NCBI GenBank assembly: GCA_963663315.1
Contig: OY760176.1
Location: 2,294,001-2,358,000 of the forward strand
Reading direction: 5' to 3'
DNA length: 64,000 nucleotides
DNA from: G963663315 sp963663315
GTDB taxonomy: Bacteria; Pseudomonadota; Gammaproteobacteria; Arenicellales; Poriferihabitantaceae
Part shown: positions 9,659-17,766 of the stretch, piece by piece
Layout: the number at the start of each line of letters is the position of its first letter
How positions within the stretch are numbered: the first letter of the stretch is position 1
Position numbers and translations under genes: made by a program
Notes under the pieces: generated by a model
What the model saw: only the letters and a program-made list of their open reading frames with translations
What the model was told of the DNA's origin: nothing
Databases searched by the model: none

Positions 9659-11191
9659 ATGCAATATAACCCGGAACAAAAAATTCAGGTTCCGGTTTAC
9701 GGGTGTGTAGTTGCTGGTTCCCTGATTATCGCCCTGTGGAGCTATTACATCGATCCGATCATCAATGTGGACGGAGTCCTGTATGTGATGACGGCAAACG
9801 CCTTTGCCAACGGCAATTTTCAGGATGGATTTGCTTTTTACAAGTGGCCTGTTTATCCGATGTTACTCGCGGTCATCAGCAAAATCACAACTCTGTCCGC
9901 CGAGTCTTCAGCGTTGATATTTAACGCATTAATGCGTGCGGTGGGTGGCATTGCGTTTATTAAAGTCAGCGAAAAACTGGGGGCTGACAAAACGCAACTC
10001 TGGCTGGCAGGGTTTATCTATCTGTTTTATCCCGGATTGAACGAAGTTCAGTCAATGATAATGAGGGACATCTCGTATGTAGCCTGTTTCCTGTGGATGG
10101 TGGTGTTTTTCTTACGAATCTGCACGCACCCGAATAACCGCGGCCTGATTGCATTTATTCTCACCGGCTTGCTGGCAACTGCTTTCCGTGTCGAAGGAAT
10201 GATTTATCTCGGTATCATCCTGTTCGGGATTTTGATTTCCGGCAAATATACCCCGGCGTGGCTGACCAGGAAACTGGCAATCGCCGCCGCTCTTGTGATT
10301 TTGTCACTATTCCTTTATGTCGCTTTGTACTGGCTGTATGATGGCAGGATATCGGTCGCCCTGCAGTTGATTCCAAGGATATGGCAGCCACCAAAAATAG
10401 AGTTGTTGTCCTATATTCATAACCTTGATCCCGGAGTTTTGCGGTCCGTTCTGGAAAAAATATTTTACCCTGCGTTGGTATTGTTGCCTTTTGCGAAAGC
10501 GATTTTCAATTTCCTGGAAGTGCTGACACTGGGCTACTTGTTGATCCTGATTGCAGGGTGGTTTGTCAGGCCGTGGATGGATAAACAGGCACCCGGTTTT
10601 AAACGGGTGTTGCAGGGCTGGAAAATTGTCGTTGTGATAAATATTCTGATTCTGATAGTTTTCGCGGCGCTCAGATTTCTGTATAACGACCGCTACCCGC
10701 TCACTTTGTCGGTGATGACAATGTTGCTGATCCCGTTCGCGATCACTGCGCTTTGCCGCACTACGGCAGGCAGAAGCAGCCGAAAAACAAGGATGATCTG
10801 TGTCGCAACCGGTCTTGTGCTGCTGATAAATTCCCTGGAAGGGTTGGACCGGTTCACTTCGAAATACCATCTGCGTGAAGCCGGAACCTGGATCAGGCAA
10901 CAAACCGGGGGGGACTATCACCAGTTCCGGATATATACCAATGATCGAATTCTCGACTATTATGCCGGGCAGGATGTGTTTCTACCCGGAAAGCTTTATT
11001 TTGGCGGGATATCCAACCCCGAGGCCTTGAAGGAAACACAGGATTTCCTTGCAATCCGTGCCGGCAGTAGCGATGTTAATGGATACTACCAACACATTCT
11101 TTCTCTGATCGACAAGACTCCCGACGTGACTTTTGAAAACCGCAAAGGGGACAGGGTGGAGATATTTGATTTCAGGAAAAAGGAATCCTGA
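9659..11191 (+). CDS. Multi-pass membrane glycosyltransferase, GT39/ArnT-like
   Basis: This is a 510-residue integral membrane protein with about ten hydrophobic segments. The early loop NVDGVLYVMTANAF carries the acidic residue expected after the first membrane helix in GT-C enzymes. KWPVYPMLLAVIS and the later MRDISYV also match the glycosyltransferase 39 pattern. Such enzymes move a sugar from a polyprenyl-phosphate donor to protein, lipid A or another acceptor on the periplasmic side. The last 130 residues are mostly soluble. It stands between the flavoprotein gene and the 3' end of the convergent LysW operon, and nothing nearby indicates its acceptor. A general PMT-like annotation is safer than ArnT. 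Confidence 0.7.
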   Translation: MQYNPEQKIQVPVYGCVVAGSLIIALWSYYIDPIINVDGVLYVMTANAFANGNFQDGFAFYKWPVYPMLLAVISKITTLSAESSALIFNALMRAVGGIAFIKVSEKLGADKTQLWLAGFIYLFYPGLNEVQSMIMRDISYVACFLWMVVFFLRICTHPNNRGLIAFILTGLLATAFRVEGMIYLGIILFGILISGKYTPAWLTRKLAIAAALVILSLFLYVALYWLYDGRISVALQLIPRIWQPPKIELLSYIHNLDPGVLRSVLEKIFYPALVLLPFAKAIFNFLEVLTLGYLLILIAGWFVRPWMDKQAPGFKRVLQGWKIVVVINILILIVFAALRFLYNDRYPLTLSVMTMLLIPFAITALCRTTAGRSSRKTRMICVATGLVLLINSLEGLDRFTSKYHLREAGTWIRQQTGGDYHQFRIYTNDRILDYYAGQDVFLPGKLYFGGISNPEALKETQDFLAIRAGSSDVNGYYQHILSLIDKTPDVTFENRKGDRVEIFDFRKKES

Positions 11192-11215
11192 CGCAGACCT
11201 GACAGTCCGTATTCA

Positions 11216-12364
11216 TCACGGGGCGACACAGGCCAGCGACTGGTGAATACGCCTGGCGACTTCAGCCAGTTGCTCCTCGGTTATGACAAGAGGGGGCAGC
11301 AGGCGAACAACAGTAGGCCCAGCTGGCAACGCTAAAACACGGTGTTGCAACAGGCTCTCAATCACCGGCCGGGCTTTTGATTTAAGCTCGATTCCCACCA
11401 TCAACCCAAGATTGCGGATTTCCCGCACCGCTGGCAGGGGTTGGCTTTCAAGCTGACTCACAAGATAGCGGCCTTTTTGCCGAGCCTGCCCTGGCAGTTC
11501 CTGGTCTTCGATAAACTTGATGGTCGCCAGCGCTGCAGCACAAGCCAGCGGGTTGCCACCAAAAGTAGAGCCATGTTTCGATAGTGCCGGAGAGATACGG
11601 TCACTGCACAGCACCGCACCCATCGGGAATCCGCCTGCGATTGCCTTTGCCAGAGTCAGGATATCCGGCTGCACGCCGGAATGCTCGCAGGCAAACATTT
11701 TTCCGGTGCGGCCGAATCCGGTCTGCACCTCATCAATGATGAATAATACCCCGTGGGTATCGCAAATTTTCCGTACAGAGCGAAGATACTGATTGTCCGC
11801 TGGCCGTACCCCGCCTTCACCCTGGACTACTTCGAGAATAATGGCGGCGGTGTCTTTGTCAACTGCCCGGGCCAGTTTTTCCAGGTTGTTAAATGGCACG
11901 AAGCGGTGACCGGGGAGCAGCGGCTCAAACTCGTCCCGATACTTGAATGTTGCACTCAGCGCACCCATCGTGCGCCCGTGAAACCCGCGCATGGCACTGA
12001 TAAAACCGTTTTTCCCGGTGGTAATGCGAGCGAATTTCAAGGCGGCTTCGATGGCCTCTGTGCCGGAATTGCAGAGGAAAACACGATTGAGTGAGTGAGG
12101 GCTGACGGATACCAGTTTTTCCATCAGCTTGCCCCGTATGTCATTGTAGAAAATACCCGGGCATGAAACCAGCGTATCTGCCTGGCGCTTCAATGCGTGC
12201 GCGACAACCGGGTTTGCATGACCGATGCTGGCAACACCAATTCCGGCAACACAGTCTATATACTGATTGCCCTGATCATCCCAGACCAGCGCCCCCTGAC
12301 CGCGCACCAGGGTTACGTTGCGTTTCGGATAGACCTCAAAACCATATTTTTGTTCGAGCAGCAT
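11216..12364 (-). CDS. lysJ: LysW-gamma-L-lysine/ornithine aminotransferase (ArgD/LysJ-type)
   Basis: This is a PLP-dependent class III aminotransferase of 382 residues. It transfers an amino group from glutamate to a carrier-bound semialdehyde, giving LysW-lysine or LysW-ornithine. Visible motifs are CNSGTEAIEAALKFAR, GFHGRTMGALSAT, the DEVQTGFGRTG stretch whose Asp binds the PLP ring nitrogen, LAKAIAGGFPMGA with the Schiff-base Lys, and GSTFGGNPLACAAAL. Sequence alone barely separates LysJ from ArgD. It is the last gene of the lysW operon, 11 bases after lysZ, so the carrier-dependent role is favoured. No LysK-type deacylase that would release the product is present in the window. Confidence 0.85.
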   Translation of the reverse strand: MLLEQKYGFEVYPKRNVTLVRGQGALVWDDQGNQYIDCVAGIGVASIGHANPVVAHALKRQADTLVSCPGIFYNDIRGKLMEKLVSVSPHSLNRVFLCNSGTEAIEAALKFARITTGKNGFISAMRGFHGRTMGALSATFKYRDEFEPLLPGHRFVPFNNLEKLARAVDKDTAAIILEVVQGEGGVRPADNQYLRSVRKICDTHGVLFIIDEVQTGFGRTGKMFACEHSGVQPDILTLAKAIAGGFPMGAVLCSDRISPALSKHGSTFGGNPLACAAALATIKFIEDQELPGQARQKGRYLVSQLESQPLPAVREIRNLGLMVGIELKSKARPVIESLLQHRVLALPAGPTVVRLLPPLVITEEQLAEVARRIHQSLACVAP

Positions 12365-12375
12365 AGTCGTTACGG

Positions 12376-13167
12376 TTATTCAATCCAGGTGCCGCCACCA
12401 GCCAGGGCGTTTATTATCGGTCGCTCAATTCGCCCATCGCAAATTATGATTCTGGTCATCCCATTGTGCACTGTCTTGTTCAGGGCATGCAGCTTTCGCT
12501 TCATCCTGCCCTGTGCCTGTTGTTCACGAGCGCCGAGTTCTGATCGATTCAGTTTTCGTATCAGAGAAGCCGGATTGCTGACATCTTCCATCAAACCGGC
12601 AGCCTCTATAAGCTGTATTACCGTATCTGCCCCGAGTGCAAGCTGAAGTTGAACGACAATATCATCATTCTCCGAATTGACTGCATTCCCATTTTCGTCG
12701 CAAATGGGAATAGTCAGCACGGGAACATAACCGTTGTCCATCAACAGGTTAATGAGTCGGGTATTGATACTTTTCGGCTTGCCGGAGCAGTCTCTTTTCA
12801 GCATCTTTCTGCCGTTTTCCATTACCCGGATGCCTTTGTTACGTACTCCCTGGACAAGTCGTCCATCAAGCCCGGTCAGACCTACCGCGTTGACGCCATG
12901 CTGCTGGAATAATTCAACCAGGCGTTTATTTCGCAACCCGCTGTACGCCATCAAAATCGCATCGATGGCGTTGTCATCAGAAAAAACACTGCTATAGCCG
13001 GAGATGGAGGTCACCACTTTTTTGGTGAATTCCATTTTCTCCACAATGTGATCGCGAACGGCATTTGCTCCGTGAACCACGATAAACGGCTGGTTGAGCG
13101 TAGCCAGATCTTTTACGACTTCGGACAGGTTAATCGCCTCACCACCACCAATTTTTATGATAATCAT
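12376..13167 (-). CDS. lysZ: [LysW]-aminoadipate/glutamate kinase
   Basis: This amino-acid kinase family member (263 residues) phosphorylates the side-chain carboxyl of the amino acid held on LysW, before reduction by LysY. Features are the N-terminal KIGGGEAIN, the VHGAN loop, GLTGLDGRLV, a YVPVLTIPICDE core, and the late AQGRMKRKL and GGGTWIE segments. These match the LysZ subgroup more closely than classical ArgB. It starts at an ATG six bases after the amidotransferase-like gene and is followed by lysJ. The substrate may be glutamate (arginine route) or alpha-aminoadipate (lysine route). Confidence 0.87.
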   Translation of the reverse strand: MIIIKIGGGEAINLSEVVKDLATLNQPFIVVHGANAVRDHIVEKMEFTKKVVTSISGYSSVFSDDNAIDAILMAYSGLRNKRLVELFQQHGVNAVGLTGLDGRLVQGVRNKGIRVMENGRKMLKRDCSGKPKSINTRLINLLMDNGYVPVLTIPICDENGNAVNSENDDIVVQLQLALGADTVIQLIEAAGLMEDVSNPASLIRKLNRSELGAREQQAQGRMKRKLHALNKTVHNGMTRIIICDGRIERPIINALAGGGTWIE

Positions 13168-13173
13168 GTAATC

Positions 13174-13821
13174 CTAAACCAGGTTGATGGTGTAAAGATG
13201 GTTATTTGGTATTCTGCGCCAGTGATAATCGCCTGAATCGTAGGGTTGTGAGCAGACAACCCGGACTTCGTTGCAGGTTGTCCTGCACAACTGGAAGTAG
13301 TCAGGGTTTTCGGCAAACTGACTGTATATCCGGACGATCCTGGAATCAGCAAGGAAAAAATTCATTGCCCGAACATAACGGGTTCGTCTGTTGATGACCA
13401 TCACCCCTTGCCGGGTAGCTTCCGAAATATCGCTCGAGTCGAATTTCTTGATCGTGTTGAATATCTTTTCTGCGCCAATTCTGCCCTCGGCCCTTATTCT
13501 GACACCGCGCAGTTCGCCATTGAACAGGAAGACCCGACTACCATCATAAAACGGCATGTTGTTTCGAATCGTAATCCCCTCGTTGCGAAAAGCGCTTCTT
13601 GCGTGTGCCAGAAACAATGTGGTTTCGGGAAATGAGCGCGTGTCTTCCCAGACTGGCTTGATGCTATGGTGCAAGGACCAGGAACGATCTTCATTCAGCC
13701 AGGCACATCCCCAGCCATGTCCCTGGTATTCCGGGCTGTTTTTCGATAATGCCTTGAAGGCATCAAGATGGGGCCCCGGCTCCACCCCCGCCCGGCGTTC
13801 AATCAGTAATAACCGGCACAC
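13174..13821 (-). CDS. Class II glutamine-amidotransferase-type (Ntn) hydrolase in the LysW operon
   Basis: This is a predicted N-terminal-nucleophile amidohydrolase of about 215 residues. I chose the GTG at 13821. It puts a Cys at position 2 (MCRLLLIERR), which becomes the catalytic nucleophile after Met removal, and it lies 13 bases after lysY. An upstream start would bury the Cys and overlap lysY. Other class II GATase hallmarks are GHGWGCAWL near residue 34, LAHARSAF with the glutamine-binding Arg, and NNMPF...LFNGEL with the oxyanion Asn-Gly. There is no synthetase domain, so only amide hydrolysis is expected. No step of the known LysW pathway needs such an enzyme. Because LysW here ends in Gln, I infer that it may convert that residue to Glu. 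A generic YafJ-like hydrolase is the alternative. Confidence 0.75.
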   Translation of the reverse strand: MCRLLLIERRAGVEPGPHLDAFKALSKNSPEYQGHGWGCAWLNEDRSWSLHHSIKPVWEDTRSFPETTLFLAHARSAFRNEGITIRNNMPFYDGSRVFLFNGELRGVRIRAEGRIGAEKIFNTIKKFDSSDISEATRQGVMVINRRTRYVRAMNFFLADSRIVRIYSQFAENPDYFQLCRTTCNEVRVVCSQPYDSGDYHWRRIPNNHLYTINLV

Positions 13822-13834
13822 GGAGCAACCCGAT

Positions 13835-14881
13835 TCAGGCCGGGTGCAGCCCGGCGAATCCCAGCGCTGTCTGTTCGGGAAAGCCACACATCAGATTAAA
13901 TGCCTGAACCGCCTGACCTGATGCGCCTTTCATCAGATTATCGATGGCACTCATTACCACCAGACGATTGCTGTGAGGGTCAATTTCAAACCCGATATCG
14001 CAATAGTTGGTTCCGCCCAATAATTTGGGTTCGGGATAGCGATAAATTCCAGTTGCTTCCTTGACGATCCGGATAAAAGGTTCGTCTGCGTAATCCTGCC
14101 GATATATTTTCCATATTTCTTTCTCCGTCATCGGCCGCTTCAGAAAAACATGGCATGTGGCCAGTATGCCACGGACCATTTCAATGGCGGTGGCGGACAA
14201 GGATATATCCGTGCACTGTCCCAGCTCCTGAAGTATTTCCGGGATGTGGCGATGCCCGGTCGGTTTGTATGACCTCACTGCACCGGATCGTTCAGGGTGG
14301 TGACTGGCTTCAGATATGCTATTGCCCCCTTCGCTGGAACCAACCTTGACCTCGATCACGGCCCCGGTTGCGAGGCCGCGTTTGAAAACAGGGAGCAATC
14401 CGAGCAAGGCAGCGGTCGCATTGCATCCGGCGCCTGTAACCAGGGAGGCGTTGCGGATGACGTGCCGATTTATCTCCGGGATGCCATATACGAATTGGCT
14501 TAGATGGTCAGGGCAACAATGGTCGCGTCCGTACCATGCACTATAAACCTGTGCATCATGTAATCGGAAATCACCACTCAGATCGATTATTTTCGGCGCC
14601 AGGGATTTGAAATACTCAATTTTCCGCATGGCATGACCATGCGGCAGACTCAGAAACAACAGATCGCATTGATCAAGATCAGCAAGTGAACAAAACGAGA
14701 GGGTGGTTATTTTACGCAGGTTCGGATGAACCCGGCTCACCTTCTTTCCTGCAAACCGCTCCGACGTGACCTGATGCAGGTCGGCGCCTGGGTGGTCAAG
14801 CAATAATCTGACCAACTCTCCGCCAGCGTAACCACTGCCACCTGCAATCGAAACCCGAACGGAGGAGGTGTCGTTTTGCAT
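13835..14881 (-). CDS. lysY: [LysW]-aminoadipate/glutamate 6/5-phosphate reductase (ArgC/LysY-type)
   Basis: This NADPH-dependent reductase turns the carrier-bound acyl phosphate into a semialdehyde. It has an N-terminal Rossmann motif AGGSGYAGGELVRLLLDHP, a LSLPHG segment, and the catalytic Cys in VTGAGCNATAALLGLLP. The KVGSSEGGNSISEASHHPERSGAVR loop is of the LysY type. The ATG at 14881 gives 348 residues. A TTG at 14896 overlapping the lysX stop would add five residues and is also possible. The gene sits between lysX and the amidotransferase-like gene. Whether it is LysY or a LysW-using ArgC depends on the substrate chosen by LysX. Confidence 0.88.
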   Translation of the reverse strand: MQNDTSSVRVSIAGGSGYAGGELVRLLLDHPGADLHQVTSERFAGKKVSRVHPNLRKITTLSFCSLADLDQCDLLFLSLPHGHAMRKIEYFKSLAPKIIDLSGDFRLHDAQVYSAWYGRDHCCPDHLSQFVYGIPEINRHVIRNASLVTGAGCNATAALLGLLPVFKRGLATGAVIEVKVGSSEGGNSISEASHHPERSGAVRSYKPTGHRHIPEILQELGQCTDISLSATAIEMVRGILATCHVFLKRPMTEKEIWKIYRQDYADEPFIRIVKEATGIYRYPEPKLLGGTNYCDIGFEIDPHSNRLVVMSAIDNLMKGASGQAVQAFNLMCGFPEQTALGFAGLHPA

Positions 14882-14892
14882 GGTATGCGGGG

Positions 14893-15741
14893 TCAACCGT
14901 CAGCACAGGAAATGACATGATCAACGACCTTGTCCGGAATATTGACGCCAGTGGTCTCAATGCTGTTTCGAAATTCCATGGTGTAGTTTACTTCATTGAC
15001 CAGATAGCCGTCTTTGGATTCAAACAGGTCGACAGCCAATACGCCGCCGCCGACCGCATTCGCCGCCTGCAGGCAGAGCTCGCCAAGTTCAGGGGTGACC
15101 GGGCAACGACTGGCAATCGCTCCACGGGCGGTATTTGTGATCCAATGCACGGAACTGCGGTATATCGCGGCGATACAATCGTCACCTACGACAAACGCAC
15201 GAATGTCTCTGCCTTTTTTGTCGACATATTTTTGTATGAAAAATATGGAATGATGATAGCTGCCAAGAACGGTTTTGTGCTCGAGAATGGCTTCCGCAGC
15301 GTCCCGGTCGTTTACCTTGGACAACAATCTTCCCCAGGAACCCACAGCGGGCTTCAGTACCACCGGATAACCGAGTTCCTCGATGGCTTCGAGGGCAGAC
15401 TCGATTGTGAACGCAATTCTCAAATCAGGTTGCGCAACACGATGATCCTGCAATGCCACCGCAGTGAGGGTCTTGTCACCACAGGTCAGGGAAACCTCAT
15501 AGTTGTTTACGCAGGGGATCCCGAGACTCTGATACAGTCTGAGCGCATGAAGTGCCCGCGAGTGATTGATGCTTCGTTCAACAATCACATCGACTTCGGG
15601 CCGATGTATCAAATCGAAAAAAAGCTGACGGTCATCCATCATCGCCAGATTGACATTCTGGCGCTTGTTGAATTCGCCGATCAGAAGTTTTTCCTCTTTT
15701 CTGACCAGCGAATGCAGGAATCCGACGGTTATTGACCCCAA
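14893..15741 (-). CDS. lysX: LysW-amino acid ligase (ATP-grasp, RimK family)
   Basis: This ligase joins the alpha-amino group of glutamate or alpha-aminoadipate to the gamma-carboxyl of the C-terminal Glu of LysW, using ATP. Motifs are YPVVLKPAVGSWGRLLSKV, the FFIQKYVDKKGRDIRAFVVG core, IYRSSVHWITNTARGA and the metal-binding VNEVNYTMEFRNSIETTGV. All closely resemble Thermus-type LysX. The family N-terminus begins near VGFLHSLVRKEEKLL and no ATG is available. The TTG at 15741 lies inside the last codons of lysW with an AGAGGA just ahead, giving 282 residues and tight translational coupling. An ATA at 15732 is a weaker option. The encoded acceptor residue is a Gln in this genome. Confidence 0.88.
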   Translation of the reverse strand: MGSITVGFLHSLVRKEEKLLIGEFNKRQNVNLAMMDDRQLFFDLIHRPEVDVIVERSINHSRALHALRLYQSLGIPCVNNYEVSLTCGDKTLTAVALQDHRVAQPDLRIAFTIESALEAIEELGYPVVLKPAVGSWGRLLSKVNDRDAAEAILEHKTVLGSYHHSIFFIQKYVDKKGRDIRAFVVGDDCIAAIYRSSVHWITNTARGAIASRCPVTPELGELCLQAANAVGGGVLAVDLFESKDGYLVNEVNYTMEFRNSIETTGVNIPDKVVDHVISCADG

Positions 15742-15893
15742 TCTTCCTCTGCCTCTGGAGCTTCTACAAGTTCTACCGGCTCCAGTGAGGTGACTTCGAG
15801 TTCCGACCCGCAATCATCGCATTCAAGCAACTCACCTGTTACAACATCATCTGCCAGGCTGATATCGCCACCGCATACAGGGCATTCGCACAT
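15729..15893 (-). CDS. lysW: LysW amino-group carrier protein with C-terminal Gln
   Basis: This is a 54-residue acidic zinc-ribbon carrier whose C-terminal residue is the attachment point for the amino acid during biosynthesis. I chose the ATG at 15893, which gives exactly the length of Thermus LysW; a TTG at 15911 would add six residues. Zinc ligands are Cys4-x2-Cys7 and Cys25-x2-Cys28. The conserved tail reads EEDWGQ and is followed by TAA. Known carriers end EDWGE, and the Glu54 gamma-carboxyl accepts the substrate. Here codon 54 is CAA (Gln) instead of a Glu codon, so the encoded tail cannot be ligated directly. It is the first gene of the operon and overlaps lysX. Confidence 0.9.
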   Translation of the reverse strand: MCECPVCGGDISLADDVVTGELLECDDCGSELEVTSLEPVELVEAPEAEEDWGQ

Positions 15894-15968
15894 AATAATT
15901 TCCAGGAACAATAAATTAAAATAATAACTTGAATCCGGCCAGCAGCGCTATCGCTGACAAAGAGGCAC

Positions 15969-15996
15969 ATTGTACGCAAGAAACAGAAATTGACAA
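15969..15996 (-). promoter_or_regulatory. Predicted sigma70 promoter of the lysW operon
   Basis: Read on the minus strand, TTGTCA (15991-15996) and TACAAT (15969-15974) are separated by 16 bases. This would start transcription about 70 bases upstream of the lysW ATG at 15893. No other good pair is seen in the gap shared with the divergent pckA. Confidence 0.55.
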
Positions 15997-16051
15997 CTGC
16001 CCGCATTACCTCCCGATCAGGGAAATCATCGGACCTGGTAATTAGAATTAG

Positions 16052-16084
16052 TTGACAAAAACCATTAGAATCGCTGTTTTATAC
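16052..16084 (+). promoter_or_regulatory. Possible promoter of pckA
   Basis: A perfect -35 hexamer TTGACA lies at 16052-16057, about 50 bases before pckA. The best -10-like sequence, in TTTTATAC near 16077-16084, is more than 17 bases away, so the promoter is uncertain. Confidence 0.3.
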
Positions 16085-16103
16085 CAGCTTTTAACCCGAT
16101 CAC

Positions 16104-17705
16104 ATGACAATTCAATCTGATTTATCTAAATACGGCATAAAAAACACCACGGAAATCGTCTGCAACCCGGACTACGAGATGCTTTTCGAAGAAGAAACCC
16201 GAGCGGATTTAAACGGCTATGCGAGGGGTAAACTTACCGAAAGCGGCGCCATATCTGTCGATACCGGAATATTTACAGGGCGGTCACCCAACGACAAATA
16301 CATTGTGCGCGATAATGTGACACGGGATTCTTTCTGGTGGGCTGATCAGGGTGAAAATGACAATAAACCCTTGTCACAAGAGAACTGGGAAATCCTCAGA
16401 AACATTGTCGCCGAGCAGTTGTCATGCAAACGGCTGTTCGTTGTGGATGCTTTTTGTGGTGCAAATCCGGGCAGCCGCCTTGCAGTGAGATTTATCGTGG
16501 AAGTGGCCTGGCAGGCCCACTTTGTAAAAAACATGTTTATCCGGCCAGAGCCGGACGAGCTTGAAGACTTTGACCCCGATTTCGTTGTGCTCAATGGCGC
16601 CAAGGCTACGAACCCGGACTGGCCGAAGATGGGGCTGAACTCGGAGAATTTTATCGCATTCAATCTAACTGAAAAAATGCAGATTATTGGCGGCACCTGG
16701 TATGGCGGCGAAATGAAAAAGGGCATGTTTTCGATGATGAATTATCTGCTTCCCCTGCGCGGCATGGCATCGATGCATTGTTCTGCCAATGTCTCCGATC
16801 AAGGTGAAACAGCCATCTTTTTCGGATTGTCGGGGACAGGTAAAACCACCTTGTCTACCGACTCCCGGCGCAAATTGATTGGTGATGATGAACATGGCTG
16901 GGATGATGATGGCATTTTCAATTTCGAAGGCGGCTGCTATGCCAAAACTATCGGATTGAAAGAAGAATCTGAGCCCGATATTTACCGCGCCATACGCCGG
17001 GATGCATTACTTGAAAATGTGACGGTTCTGCCGGATGGCACGATTGACTTTGAGGATGATTTAAAAACACAAAATGCCCGTGTTTCCTATCCAATTTACC
17101 ATATAGCCAATATTGTCAGACCGGTATCGAAGGGAGGGCATGCGACTAAGGTGATCTTTCTTTCTGCCGACGCCTTCGGAGTGTTGCCACCGGTATCGAG
17201 ATTAACCCCTGAGCAGACTAAATATCATTTCCTGTCTGGTTTTACGGCCAAGCTGGCAGGCACGGAAAGAGGTGTGGATGAGCCGACACCGACCTTCTCT
17301 GCCTGTTTCGGCGCGGCATTTTTAAGTCTGCATCCAACCCGGTATGCTGAGGAACTGGTCAGAAAAATGGAGGCATCGAATGCCCGCGCGTATCTGGTCA
17401 ACACAGGCTGGAATGGCAGCGGCAACAGAATTTCGATAAAGGCCACCCGGGCGATCATTAACGCCATATTGAATGGCGATATGGAGAAAGCCACATTCAC
17501 TACGATTCCCCTCTTTGATTTATCAATTCCTGATGTCCTGGAAGGGGTTGATGGAAATATTCTGGACCCAAGAAACACGTATACCGACCCGACCGAGTGG
17601 GTTAGAAAGGCAAGGTCGCTGGCTGCTTTGTTTATCGAAAATTTCAGAAAATTCGAAGATATCGATGAGGACAAATCCCTGGTAGCGGCAGGCCCCGTGT
17701 TGTGA
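16104..17705 (+). CDS. pckA: Phosphoenolpyruvate carboxykinase (ATP)
   Basis: This gluconeogenic enzyme converts oxaloacetate and ATP to phosphoenolpyruvate, CO2 and ADP in the cytoplasm. It has 533 residues, normal for the ATP-dependent family. Motifs are GIFTGRSPNDKYIV near the N-terminus, the metal-binding HCSANV stretch, and the P-loop GLSGTGKTTLSTD near residue 240, followed by LIGDDEHGWDDDGIFNFEGGCYAK. The Arg-containing RVSYPIYHI and the C-terminal GWNGSGNRISIKATRAII are also present. It is divergent from the LysW operon and read separately from the TPR gene downstream. Its presence suggests growth on organic or amino acids. Confidence 0.96.
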   Translation: MTIQSDLSKYGIKNTTEIVCNPDYEMLFEEETRADLNGYARGKLTESGAISVDTGIFTGRSPNDKYIVRDNVTRDSFWWADQGENDNKPLSQENWEILRNIVAEQLSCKRLFVVDAFCGANPGSRLAVRFIVEVAWQAHFVKNMFIRPEPDELEDFDPDFVVLNGAKATNPDWPKMGLNSENFIAFNLTEKMQIIGGTWYGGEMKKGMFSMMNYLLPLRGMASMHCSANVSDQGETAIFFGLSGTGKTTLSTDSRRKLIGDDEHGWDDDGIFNFEGGCYAKTIGLKEESEPDIYRAIRRDALLENVTVLPDGTIDFEDDLKTQNARVSYPIYHIANIVRPVSKGGHATKVIFLSADAFGVLPPVSRLTPEQTKYHFLSGFTAKLAGTERGVDEPTPTFSACFGAAFLSLHPTRYAEELVRKMEASNARAYLVNTGWNGSGNRISIKATRAIINAILNGDMEKATFTTIPLFDLSIPDVLEGVDGNILDPRNTYTDPTEWVRKARSLAALFIENFRKFEDIDEDKSLVAAGPVL

Positions 17706-17766
17706 TAATACAACCGAAATCCATCGGCCCTTATAATTGTATACATTTATCCGGCCATCAAAGGCC

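Noticed and set aside
13174..13887. Longer start for the amidotransferase-like gene
   Set aside because: The extra 22 residues overlap lysY by 53 bases and would bury the Cys that must be N-terminal in this enzyme class. The GTG at 13821 solves both problems.
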